Assembly (NCBI GenBank): GCA_017541145.1
Contig: JAFXZT010000106.1
Location: forward strand, 1 to 39,368
DNA: 39,368 nt
DNA from: Bacteroidales bacterium
GTDB lineage: Bacteria; Bacteroidota; Bacteroidia; Bacteroidales; UBA3824
Reading direction: 5' to 3'
The notes under the pieces were generated by a model. The model did not search any database, was not told the DNA's origin, and worked only from the letters and a program-made list of their open reading frames with translations. Below are positions 17,657-25,598 of this stretch, in pieces (position 1 is the first letter of the stretch; each line of letters begins with the position of its first letter). The position numbers were made by a program, and so were the translations under genes.

Positions 17657-17882
17657 AAAATCAAATCATAACATTTTTTTAATACAACCTGACTATTTTT
17701 TGGCAAAAAAATTGCAAAGAGCCAATATGGGAAACTATATCTGCTAAGTTGTACTTGTTTTAAGAAAACATTAGATGCGGAATGGTATCGAAAGCGAATA
17801 TTATTTTTAATAAGAATTTAATGTTTTTATTAATTAGTTTTTATTAAAAGTAAAATCCTGAGTTAGAAAACGTTAAGAGACT

Positions 17883-17931
17883 AAAAAATTGTTTTTTCAA
17901 CAAAATTTTCTCGTTAAGGAAACAATTTTTT
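17883..17931 (+). repeat. AT-rich inverted repeat, possible terminator
   Basis: AAAAAATTGTTT (17883-17894) and AAACAATTTTTT (17920-17931) are perfect 12-base arms with a 25-base loop. It lies just upstream of the peptidase promoter and could insulate it from transcription coming from the left. The low GC makes terminator strength doubtful. Confidence 0.45.
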
Positions 17932-17941
17932 AATCCAAAAA

Positions 17942-17973
17942 GTTGGAAAATTGAGTTATTCGATATAAATTTG
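17942..17973 (+). promoter_or_regulatory. promoter of the M23 peptidase gene
   Basis: GTTG (17942-17945), 20 bases, then TAAATTTG (17966-17973) matches the Bacteroidota promoter. It implies a leader of roughly 95 bases before the ATG at 18078. Confidence 0.55.
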
Positions 17974-18077
17974 CAGCCTAAACGTTTCAAAAAATAAGTA
18001 AACTAGTTTTTTATAGCTAAAACCAAAAAAACAGATTTAATGAAAAACTATTATTTTTTGAACTAATTATTATCACT

Positions 18078-19043
18078 ATGATTAAATACAAATTTAATCC
18101 TAAGACCTTGAATTTTGAGGTTCAAAAGGTAGCGATAACGCAATTTATCTATCAAAAAGTATTACCAAAATTTGCTTTTACAATAGTTTTAGGTATTGCT
18201 TTGGGAATCATTGGAACATATTACATAGATTCTCCGGCACTGAAAGATGTATTAGAAGCTAATACACAACTAAAAGGAAATCAAGAGTTTCTGCTTCGTC
18301 AATACAAAGATTTGGACTCAAATCTCATGCTAATAGCAAAGAGAGATATTACTTACCACCAAATTTTTCAACAAGAACCGGTTTCTGCGAAAGAATTACG
18401 AGGCGGTTTTGGTGGTACTGACAGATACGCATACCTAAAAGAATTCAGTAATTCAGCTGAACTTATCAAAACCAGAGTACTTTCTGATATTATCGTCAAC
18501 GAATTGAAAGTACAGAAAAATTCATTTGAAAAAATTACCAAATCTGTAAAAGAAAAGGAGAAAATGCTTGCAAGCATCCCTTCTATTTATCCAATTGCAG
18601 TAAAAGATTTAACAAGAATCGGCTCCGCATTCGGTTACAGATTTCACCCGATATTACACATCTATAGAATGCACGCAGGAGTAGACTTTTCTGCGGCAGC
18701 CGGCACTCCAATTTACGCAACCGGAAACGGTGTTGTATTTATGGCAGGCGCACAAAGCGGCTACGGCAACGTTGTAAAAATCAATCACGGTTTCGGATAT
18801 ACTACAGTATACGGTCACATGAGCAAAGTAATTGCTAAAGAAGGACAGAAAGTAAATCGTGGCGATATTATAGGATTGGTTGGCAGCTCAGGACTTTCTA
18901 CAAGCCCGCATTGCCACTACGAAGTAAGAATCAACAACAAACCTGTAGATCCTGTTAACTTCTACAAAGCTGATATGACAAACGATGAATATCAACAATT
19001 GTTGGATGCATCTCATATCTTCTCAGAAGAATTCTTCGACTAA
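18078..19043 (+). CDS. membrane-anchored M23 family (LytM-type) peptidoglycan endopeptidase
   Basis: The 321-residue protein has a short cytoplasmic tail, one transmembrane segment (about 31-49), a coiled region (55-165) and a C-terminal peptidase M23 domain (180-298). The zinc and catalytic residues are present: H199-A-G-V-D203 (HxxxD) and H278-C-H280 (HxH), with GHMSK between them. It therefore looks like an active cross-link hydrolase rather than a degenerate activator. Family members cleave peptide cross-bridges of peptidoglycan during growth and division. It is preceded by its own promoter and followed by a hairpin terminator, so it is monocistronic. Confidence 0.93.
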   Translation: MIKYKFNPKTLNFEVQKVAITQFIYQKVLPKFAFTIVLGIALGIIGTYYIDSPALKDVLEANTQLKGNQEFLLRQYKDLDSNLMLIAKRDITYHQIFQQEPVSAKELRGGFGGTDRYAYLKEFSNSAELIKTRVLSDIIVNELKVQKNSFEKITKSVKEKEKMLASIPSIYPIAVKDLTRIGSAFGYRFHPILHIYRMHAGVDFSAAAGTPIYATGNGVVFMAGAQSGYGNVVKINHGFGYTTVYGHMSKVIAKEGQKVNRGDIIGLVGSSGLSTSPHCHYEVRINNKPVDPVNFYKADMTNDEYQQLLDASHIFSEEFFD

Positions 19044-19078
19044 ATGAAAAATTAAAATACAAAATAAGAAAAAAACAG

Positions 19079-19109
19079 AACCCGGCAACAATAAGTTTGA
19101 CCGGGTTTT
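19079..19109 (+). terminator. terminator after the M23 peptidase gene
   Basis: AACCCGG (19079-19085) pairs with CCGGGTT (19101-19107). It is extended inward by CAA/TTG across a one-base bulge and is followed by TTTTAGTTTT. It begins 36 bases after the stop codon. Confidence 0.8.
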
Positions 19110-19179
19110 AGTTTTAATATAGGAAAATAAGACTTCACTAAATGACTACTATGCAAACAAATAATAAAAAGATATTTTT

Positions 19180-19210
19180 TTTGAAGCAATATAGCTTTTT
19201 GGTATATTTG
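19180..19210 (+). promoter_or_regulatory. promoter of the gamma-glutamylcyclotransferase-like gene
   Basis: TTTG (19180-19183), exactly 19 bases, then TATATTTG (19203-19210) is a full match to the Bacteroidota consensus, 51 bases before the ATG. Confidence 0.75.
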
Positions 19211-19261
19211 GCATAGAATTTATAGAGAAACAAATAATAAAAAACAAATAATCATAGTATC

Positions 19262-19783
19262 ATGATCAATAATCAAAAAAGTCACATAATAAAAATTTTC
19301 GTTTTTGGTACTTTGTTGAAAGGCCAACGATTCGACTTTTACATGGGCGGAAGCACATATTGTGGCAAATCATACGCACGCGGTCAACTTATGATGGCAG
19401 AAAACGGTAGCGTCTATATCGACGTTGATGACCACAACGCATATACCAAGGGCGAAGTTTACATGGTGGATTATTCTTGCTTACAGAGAATTAACCACTT
19501 GGAATCACGCTCCGGAGAATTTCCTAAAGGCTACGATCTTACATTGATTCCAACATGGAATATCGAAAAAAATCCGGATTTTAATTTTGACTTGGAAAAA
19601 GCCGATTTTTGCTTTTACTACCGCAGAAGAAACACCCCGATAAAAATTATCGGCGGAAACTATCAAGCTTTCAAAGATCCGGTAGAAGAGATTGGCACTT
19701 TTCTTGAAAAAGAAAAAATTAAAATCTTGGAACCTCAAGATATCATCGATTATATGAAAGATAGAATGAGAACAGATTTTTAA
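19262..19783 (+). CDS. gamma-glutamylcyclotransferase (AIG2-like) family protein
   Basis: The 173-residue protein has the family's opening strand-loop KIFVFGTLLKGQRFDFYM (FGTLLKGQ at 15-22), which binds the gamma-glutamyl group. This is followed by GEVYMVDYSCLQRINHLES, which corresponds to the family's GExY.v....L..LD..E segment; the Glu in HLES is the probable general acid/base. Enzymes of this fold release 5-oxoproline from gamma-glutamyl amines or peptides, but many bacterial members have no assigned substrate. It is a single-gene unit with a perfect upstream promoter and a downstream hairpin that overlaps the next promoter. Confidence 0.8.
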   Translation: MINNQKSHIIKIFVFGTLLKGQRFDFYMGGSTYCGKSYARGQLMMAENGSVYIDVDDHNAYTKGEVYMVDYSCLQRINHLESRSGEFPKGYDLTLIPTWNIEKNPDFNFDLEKADFCFYYRRRNTPIKIIGGNYQAFKDPVEEIGTFLEKEKIKILEPQDIIDYMKDRMRTDF

Positions 19784-19795
19784 AAAAAATAGATA

Positions 19796-19822
19796 ATTTT
19801 CTTTGAAAAAGAAAATCTTTTT
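19796..19822 (+). terminator. terminator overlapping the next promoter
   Basis: ATTTTCTTT (19796-19804) pairs with AAAGAAAAT (19808-19816) around a GAA loop, followed by CTTTTT. The right end of the left arm plus the first loop base is also the TTTG -33 element of the downstream promoter. Confidence 0.65.
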
Positions 19823-19832
19823 AATATTTTTG
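19802..19832 (+). promoter_or_regulatory. promoter of the Nramp-like gene
   Basis: TTTG (19802-19805), 19 bases, then TATTTTTG (19825-19832) is a perfect Bacteroidota promoter. It lies 25 bases before the ATG at 19858, giving a leader of roughly 18-20 bases. Confidence 0.75.
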
Positions 19833-19857
19833 CGAATAACTTGTTATTAACTAATAG

Positions 19858-21282
19858 ATGAAGAGTAAAGCGACATCGACAATAAAAAGTAGAATACTCA
19901 ATATTCTATTTTGGTCAATCATTTCTGCGGCTTTTATTGGTCCGGGAACGGTGACCACCGCAACAAAGGCAGGATCTGATTTTCAGTTTCAGCTTTTGTG
20001 GGCTTTATCTTTTTCTACAATAGCATGTTTAGTATTACAAGAAGCAAGCGCCAGAGCCACAATATACTCAGGAATGAATTTGGGTCAAGCGATAAAATTT
20101 CATTTCACGGGTAGCAAGGCTCAGGTGCCTGTTTTAGTTATGATTGTAGGTGCAATCATCTTAGGATGTGCAGCATACGAAACCGGAAATATTTTAGGTT
20201 CGGTGGAAGGACTGTCGCTCGTATGGGAAAAAGTGGATAAACGATGGTTTGTTTTAGCGATTGCAGTAATTGCGGCTTTGGCATTAAGTCTGAAATCCAT
20301 GCGCTCTATGGCGAATTTTATGGGCAGTTTTGTATTTATTATGGGTGCTGCATTTATCACGACCGCCGTTACAACCAATCCTCCTATAGACCAATTAGCA
20401 AAAGGCGTATTTGTTCCGACACTTCCTGAAGCTCCCGGCGCAGGATTATTGGTTTTGGGTTTGGTAGGAACTACGGTTGTACCTTACGACTTGTTTTTGG
20501 GATCGAATGTCGTTCAAAAAGATACTACTGTAAAAGATATGCGTATTGGAGTATCGTTTGCAGTGATTCTCGGAGGATTTATCTCAATGGCGATTTTGTG
20601 CGTCGGTACAGAAATGACACGCGGTCTTAGTCCCGAAGCAATCAAAAACTTGGGATTCTCTTACAAATTGTTGTCACAAACATTGTCAATCGGTGTAGGT
20701 CAATGGTCGGTTTACATCTTTAGTTTTGGTATGTTTGCGGCAGGTTTTACAAGTGCAATTACCTCACCTTTAGCATCTTCGCTTACAGCAAGAAGTATAT
20801 TTGAGAAGAAAAATTCTGACGGTACGCCTAAAAAACGTAACGCCTTTAAATGGATTGCTTACGTAGTTTTGGCAATCGGAATTGTTTTGGGCATGTTGCA
20901 AATAAAACCTGTTCCGGCAATTGTAGCAGCCCAAGCATTCAACGGATTGATACTTCCGTTCGTAAGCATATTTCTTTTCACAGTTGTCAACGACAAACGC
21001 GTAATGGGACGAGAACACCTAAACGGCGTATTTTCTAATTGTTGCATGGTATTGGTAACTTGGGTAACATTAATTCTTGGTATCGTAAATATCACACAAG
21101 CAATTTGCAAAATTTCATCCGTAGAAGTGAGCGCAGATATGCTGTTTAAAGCATCAGGAATTATTGCGTTGGTTATAACAATAATCGTAACTTTCGGAAT
21201 CTTCAGAAAAAGAAGAAGAGATTTGTCAGAACCCGATGAAATACAAATAGAAAAGCCGAAACACACGGAAGAAGATATTTAA
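19858..21282 (+). CDS. divergent Nramp-family (MntH-like) metal transporter
   Basis: The 474-residue protein has about eleven membrane segments and the overall Nramp pattern. AFIGPGTVTTATKAGSDFQF in the first segment aligns with the DPGN...AGASFGYQLLW region of MntH, and VGTTVVPYDLFLGSNVV aligns with the MPH motif of the sixth. Both metal-binding motifs are changed: DPGN is GPGT (28-31) and MPH is VPY (208-210). Canonical Mn/Fe proton symport is therefore unlikely with the usual ligands; another cation or substrate is possible. A polar, Glu/Lys-rich C-terminal tail is cytoplasmic. The gene has its own perfect promoter and is convergent with the 5-formyl-THF cyclo-ligase gene. The fold is confident; the substrate is not. 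Confidence 0.85.
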   Translation: MKSKATSTIKSRILNILFWSIISAAFIGPGTVTTATKAGSDFQFQLLWALSFSTIACLVLQEASARATIYSGMNLGQAIKFHFTGSKAQVPVLVMIVGAIILGCAAYETGNILGSVEGLSLVWEKVDKRWFVLAIAVIAALALSLKSMRSMANFMGSFVFIMGAAFITTAVTTNPPIDQLAKGVFVPTLPEAPGAGLLVLGLVGTTVVPYDLFLGSNVVQKDTTVKDMRIGVSFAVILGGFISMAILCVGTEMTRGLSPEAIKNLGFSYKLLSQTLSIGVGQWSVYIFSFGMFAAGFTSAITSPLASSLTARSIFEKKNSDGTPKKRNAFKWIAYVVLAIGIVLGMLQIKPVPAIVAAQAFNGLILPFVSIFLFTVVNDKRVMGREHLNGVFSNCCMVLVTWVTLILGIVNITQAICKISSVEVSADMLFKASGIIALVITIIVTFGIFRKRRRDLSEPDEIQIEKPKHTEEDI

Positions 21283-21288
21283 CGGAAA

Positions 21289-21831
21289 TCAATCCCGCCA
21301 AACAACTTCATCCATCTTGATATCAAATTCATCAAAAGGAATTTCCTCAAAAATCTGAAAAGGAAAACCGACACCGATTTTAAAAGTTTCAGACATCTTT
21401 ACCAGCAATTTGTCATAATAACCTTTGCCACGTCCCAAACGATGTCCAAATTTATCAAAAGCCATTCCGGGAATTATCGCCATATCAATTTCAGAATAAC
21501 GAGTTTCAGGAAAAATCACAGAATCAGGCTCATAAATTCCGTATGCCCCTTGCTTGAGAGAATTTTCCGACTCATAAACCATAATTTGTAAATCGTCACC
21601 TACCACTTTCGGCAACAAAACAGTTTTTCCTTGACTTTTAGCTTTTAAAATCAACGGTCGAATATCAACTTCGTCAGGCATAGGATAATACATCAAAATA
21701 GTATTTGTAACGCGCCAAACACCGTCTTCAAAAATTGAAAAATTAATTCTGTCAGAAAAATTCTGCAACTGAGTTTTTGTATAAGTCTGCTTCAACTTCC
21801 TGATTGAGTTGCGTAATTCCTTTTTGGTCAT
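21289..21831 (-). CDS. 5-formyltetrahydrofolate cyclo-ligase
   Basis: The enzyme converts 5-formyl-THF to 5,10-methenyl-THF with ATP, returning a storage or inhibitory folate to the one-carbon pool. The 180-residue length is standard. The N-terminal basic segment (KKELRNSIRKLK) and the C-terminal signature GMAFDKFGHRLGRGKGYYD (122-140) hold the ATP and folate-binding loop. It is convergent with the Nramp gene (6 bases between stops) and divergent from the EamA gene. A TAAATTTG box on the minus strand (21854-21861) is a likely -7 element 23 bases before the ATG. Also known as FthC, YgfA or MTHFS. Confidence 0.95.
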   Translation of the reverse strand: MTKKELRNSIRKLKQTYTKTQLQNFSDRINFSIFEDGVWRVTNTILMYYPMPDEVDIRPLILKAKSQGKTVLLPKVVGDDLQIMVYESENSLKQGAYGIYEPDSVIFPETRYSEIDMAIIPGMAFDKFGHRLGRGKGYYDKLLVKMSETFKIGVGFPFQIFEEIPFDEFDIKMDEVVWRD

Positions 21832-21895
21832 AATTGTAAAATATTGATTAACGCAAATTTAAATAAAATTCGCCGAAGTGCTGTTTCAGAATTAT

Positions 21896-21903
21896 TATCT
21901 TTG
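21896..21903 (+). promoter_or_regulatory. -7 element upstream of the EamA transporter gene
   Basis: TATCTTTG matches TAnnTTTG and lies 24 bases before the ATG at 21928. No TTTG is found at the right distance upstream, so the call is tentative. Confidence 0.4.
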
Positions 21904-21927
21904 CCGTAACAAATTTCACAAAACATC

Positions 21928-22836
21928 ATGTCAAACACAAATTCTAAAAATCTGATTTTTCACGTTTTAGCATTACTCGTATCGTTAGTCTGGGGATCTA
22001 CATTTGTTGCAAGCAAAGTTTTACTAAACGCCGGAATGACACCGGCAGAAATAATGACATTGCGTTTTATTTTGGCATATATCATCATGTTGCCATTTTC
22101 ACATAAATACATAATTTCCAAATCATTAAAAGACGAACTGATATTCGTATCATGCGGAATAACAGCAGGTTCGCTCTATTTCTTTACGGAAAATACAGCC
22201 GTAAAACTCGCCTCGGCAACTTCCACAGTGGCTCTTGTAATTTGCATAACACCAATTTTAACTGCAATTACAAATCGTATCGTCTACAAAGAAAACACGT
22301 TATCGAAAAATTTCTTAATCGGCTCTGTTATAGCACTTTTGGGAACTACATTGGTAATAATGAACGGAGTATTTGTTCTGGACGACAATCCGCTCGTAAT
22401 ATTATTCAGTATTTTGGCATCAGTTTGTTGGGCAGTTTATTCACTGACACTCAGAAAGATAGAAAACAGATATCATTCAGATGTAATCACAAGAAAAATT
22501 TTCTTTTGGGGCGTAGTTACAATGATGATTTATTTCATTTTTGACCCGATGACAGTAACAATGGAAATGATTTTGCAACCGCAATCTTTAATCTGGCTAT
22601 TATTTTTAGCCGTAGTGGCATCTCTCGGCTGTTACTTAGTTTGGAATATTGTTTTAAAAAGAATAGGCGTAGTAACAGCATCCAACTATCTGTATTTCAA
22701 TCCGGTAGTATCACTTATTACAGGTTATGTTGTTTTGAATGAAAACATCACAATTTGGGCAATAATTGGCTGTGTACTAACAATTTTGGGAGTTTTCCTT
22801 TGCAACAAAAAGGTCAAAAACACTACTTCTGATTAA
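21928..22836 (+). CDS. EamA/DMT-superfamily transporter
   Basis: The 302-residue inner-membrane protein has ten predicted helices made of two EamA repeats (about 10-140 and 150-292). The first helix has LVSLVWGSTFVASKVLLNAG and the second repeat has ASVCWAVYSLTLRK. The C-terminal half ends with YFNPVVSLITGYVVLNENIT, a pattern common to drug/metabolite exporters of this superfamily. Substrates range from amino acids to purines and cannot be read from sequence. Its 3' end overlaps the 3' end of the opposite-strand regulator by 14 bases. Confidence 0.9.
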   Translation: MSNTNSKNLIFHVLALLVSLVWGSTFVASKVLLNAGMTPAEIMTLRFILAYIIMLPFSHKYIISKSLKDELIFVSCGITAGSLYFFTENTAVKLASATSTVALVICITPILTAITNRIVYKENTLSKNFLIGSVIALLGTTLVIMNGVFVLDDNPLVILFSILASVCWAVYSLTLRKIENRYHSDVITRKIFFWGVVTMMIYFIFDPMTVTMEMILQPQSLIWLLFLAVVASLGCYLVWNIVLKRIGVVTASNYLYFNPVVSLITGYVVLNENITIWAIIGCVLTILGVFLCNKKVKNTTSD

Positions 22837-25540
22837 TCTCAGACGGCTTAACTCCAAATTGTTTCTGAAAACATTTTGAAAAATACGAAGGATTGCTGAA
22901 TCCGACCATATAAGCAACCTCATTTACTCTAAGTTTGGACTTAAGCAGCAATTGCTGAGCTTTTTGAAGTCTGATTTGCTGAATAAGTTCACTTGGAGTA
23001 TTGTCAGTAATTTGTTTAATTTTAGCATACAAACTCGAACGCGAAAGTCCTAATTGTTCAGCTAAAAATGTTGAAGTCATTTCGGTATTTGTAATATTTT
23101 CATCAATCAACTTTGTGATTTTTTCCAAAAACTCGTTATCATTTTCGTGACTTTCAACAACAGAAATATTCGACGCTACTATCGGATTATTAATATTTTC
23201 CGGTTTCTTGACAACTGCTTTTTTGATATCAACTTCATCATCATTCTTGCGACTCAATAAATATTTTAATGTCAACAAAACAAGAATAAACAACAAAAAG
23301 TAAATTACAAAAGCATTTCTACTCAAAAAAGGATTACTTCTGATAACCAAAGTTAAACGAGTTTCATCACCCAAAATACCGTCATTATTGGAAGCTTTCA
23401 CGCAAAAAACATACTTTCCCGGCTCAATATCCTTGATTGTATATTTCGATTTCGTTCCTAAAAAGACCCAATCTTTGTCGATGCCTTCCAATTTTACGTA
23501 ATACTGATTTTTATCGGGCATACAATAGCTCAATGCCACGTAACTTATTGATATTGAATTAGTATCTTTACCGAATGAAATAAAATTTTTGTAATTTACA
23601 GCAGTATCAGAAACCAAACTTGCACCCAAAACTTCAACGTCAGTAATTGCAACTTTAGGAGCTATATCATTGATTATAAAACTATTAGGTTCAAATGTAC
23701 AAAAACCGTTGACACTGCCGAAATAAATATTGTTGTTTTGGGTTAAAAGTCCGGATTTGGGTTGAAACAGATTGCTACACAGCCCGTCAGAAGTTGTAAA
23801 AACCTGAAATCTATTATCAGAATACGCAGCCAAACCTTCCGGCGTGGAAATCCATAGCACTGAATCTTTCATAAAAAGGCACGAAATTTCGTTTTTATTC
23901 AATTTAAGATTCAGTCTTGTAAAATTATCATCTTTTCTATTGTACTTGCAAACTCCGGAAGCAGTTCCAACAAAAATTTCGTTTTGCGGAGAAATATAAA
24001 CAGAATTTACATCGTTGTGAGAAATCGAAGAAGAATCACAACTTGTAACATATTGTTTGAAATAATATTTGTCAGGACAAAAACAATACAAACCGCTCGA
24101 TTGTGTTGCTATCCAAAGAGTTCCGTCGTTGTCCTCTTTAATATCATACACAATTCCGCCAAGAGGTTTTATATTTTTGAAACTGTCGTTTTCCGGCTCG
24201 TACTGGTAAAGATTTGTCCACGAAGAACACCAAATTCTACCTTTGCTATCCTTGAAAATCGAATAACAACTTACATCGGGAAATTTAGGATACTCGTAAT
24301 GAGTTTTTACTTTTTTTGACTTAATATCAAACTTAATAATCCCCGAAGAATACGTTCCAATCCAAAGAATATCGCCGTCACAACACAAAGCATGAATATT
24401 TACGTGGGACAAATAATTGGAAAATTTGTTGTCAACAGCACTCATACAATTGAGTCCGCCGTCTTCTGTACCAATCCAAATATTGTGTTGACTGTCTTCG
24501 CAAAAACAACTTACAACATTACCATTCAACGAGTTAGCTGTAGGTAAACTTGTAAAATTTTTGAATCTTGAAATTTGTGGTTTTGAATAATTTACTCCGC
24601 CGTAAAAAGTTCCGACCCAAAGTCCTCCTTCCCTATCCTTGCAAACCGAATAAACAAAATTATTGGACAAACTTGTAGAATTGGAATTGTCACGAACCCA
24701 AAGATGAGATTTTCCGGATTTGGAATCAAACCACAACAATCCGTTGTCACTACAGATAAGATATTCATTATCAGAATATTCAGTCAAATAATGAATATGA
24801 CTTACAGTATTCGGTTGATAAAAAAGCAACTGTGCTTTATAATTTTTGTCAACTTCCCAAACACCAGCATCCCAAGCTCCCAAAAGAATTTTACCCTGTT
24901 TATCCTGATACAAATTTCTGACTGAAACATTTTTCGGAAGATTTTCAACAACAAGTTTTTTGAAATCCGCCGAACCGCTCTTTTTTAGAAAAAAACTTTG
25001 ATTTCTACCATTTGTACACAACAAAATATCACCGTTGTTAACAGCCAAAATTGAAGAAATATCGTTACGAAATTCAGGAAAATCATACTGTTTAAGTTGA
25101 TTATTATGCAACATAAAAGCACCGTTTCCGTTGGTAGCAACCCAAACAGAAGTATCTGAACTATTGATTGTTATATCAGAAATAACACAAGAAATTTCAT
25201 TACCAAAAAGTTTCTGCGAACCACCTGTCAACAAATCCAAAAGATAAAGTCCGCTGCCGGTTCCAACATACAACTTATTGTCAACCAAAGCAAAACCAGT
25301 GACATAAATCGAAGTAGAATCGTTAGTTATATTGTAATTTTTAAGATGTAAACCGTCAAATCTACAAACTCCGTTATCAGTTCCAAACCACATAAACCCC
25401 TGATTATCTTGAATAATGGAACGCACAGCATTATGCGGCAAACCATTAGACATCGTAATCCCGTTAAAATTAAAATCCGGTTGACCGAAACCTAATAAAC
25501 TGATTAACAAAAATATTAAGAAAAATTGTATTTTTTTCAC
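22823..25540 (-). CDS. membrane-anchored propeller/Y_Y_Y sensor with AraC-type output, no kinase
   Basis: The protein of about 905 residues begins with a signal-type helix (KKIQFFLIFLLISLLGFGQ). A long beta-propeller follows, made of repeats such as GFMWFGTDNGVCRFDG, GGLWVGTFYGGVNYS, HNIWIGTEDGGLNC and GTLWIATQSSGLYC. A Y_Y_Y domain (YYVKLEGIDKDWVFLGTKSKYTI), one transmembrane helix (about 733-755) and a C-terminal AraC HTH pair (about 802-905, with VNEVAYMVGFSNPSYFSKCFQKQFGVKPSE) complete it. Hybrid two-component regulators of Bacteroidota share this sensor, but here no histidine kinase or receiver is present. The only usable starts are tandem GTGs (25543, 25540); a nearby ATG at 25550 is out of frame. 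It lies 55 bases after the DPP IV-like gene on the same strand. Confidence 0.88.
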   Translation of the reverse strand: MKKIQFFLIFLLISLLGFGQPDFNFNGITMSNGLPHNAVRSIIQDNQGFMWFGTDNGVCRFDGLHLKNYNITNDSTSIYVTGFALVDNKLYVGTGSGLYLLDLLTGGSQKLFGNEISCVISDITINSSDTSVWVATNGNGAFMLHNNQLKQYDFPEFRNDISSILAVNNGDILLCTNGRNQSFFLKKSGSADFKKLVVENLPKNVSVRNLYQDKQGKILLGAWDAGVWEVDKNYKAQLLFYQPNTVSHIHYLTEYSDNEYLICSDNGLLWFDSKSGKSHLWVRDNSNSTSLSNNFVYSVCKDREGGLWVGTFYGGVNYSKPQISRFKNFTSLPTANSLNGNVVSCFCEDSQHNIWIGTEDGGLNCMSAVDNKFSNYLSHVNIHALCCDGDILWIGTYSSGIIKFDIKSKKVKTHYEYPKFPDVSCYSIFKDSKGRIWCSSWTNLYQYEPENDSFKNIKPLGGIVYDIKEDNDGTLWIATQSSGLYCFCPDKYYFKQYVTSCDSSSISHNDVNSVYISPQNEIFVGTASGVCKYNRKDDNFTRLNLKLNKNEISCLFMKDSVLWISTPEGLAAYSDNRFQVFTTSDGLCSNLFQPKSGLLTQNNNIYFGSVNGFCTFEPNSFIINDIAPKVAITDVEVLGASLVSDTAVNYKNFISFGKDTNSISISYVALSYCMPDKNQYYVKLEGIDKDWVFLGTKSKYTIKDIEPGKYVFCVKASNNDGILGDETRLTLVIRSNPFLSRNAFVIYFLLFILVLLTLKYLLSRKNDDEVDIKKAVVKKPENINNPIVASNISVVESHENDNEFLEKITKLIDENITNTEMTSTFLAEQLGLSRSSLYAKIKQITDNTPSELIQQIRLQKAQQLLLKSKLRVNEVAYMVGFSNPSYFSKCFQKQFGVKPSEINQK

Positions 25541-25598
25541 CACGCCTCATTTTTATAAAATAGTGCACGAAAATACAATTTTTCTTAAATATAAAAAA

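Larger units (their letters stand above)
17657..18077 (+). other. AT-rich intergenic region before the M23 peptidase
   Basis: This 420-base gap has no convincing gene; the longest ATG frames noticed are about ten codons. It holds an inverted repeat at 17883-17931 and a promoter at 17942-17973. The first 200 bases hold nothing recognisable. Confidence 0.5.

Noticed and set aside
25541-25550. ATG at 25550 as start of the propeller/AraC gene
   Set aside because: It is out of frame with the protein, and an in-frame TGA precedes the tandem GTG codons, leaving GTG as the only start that keeps the signal peptide.
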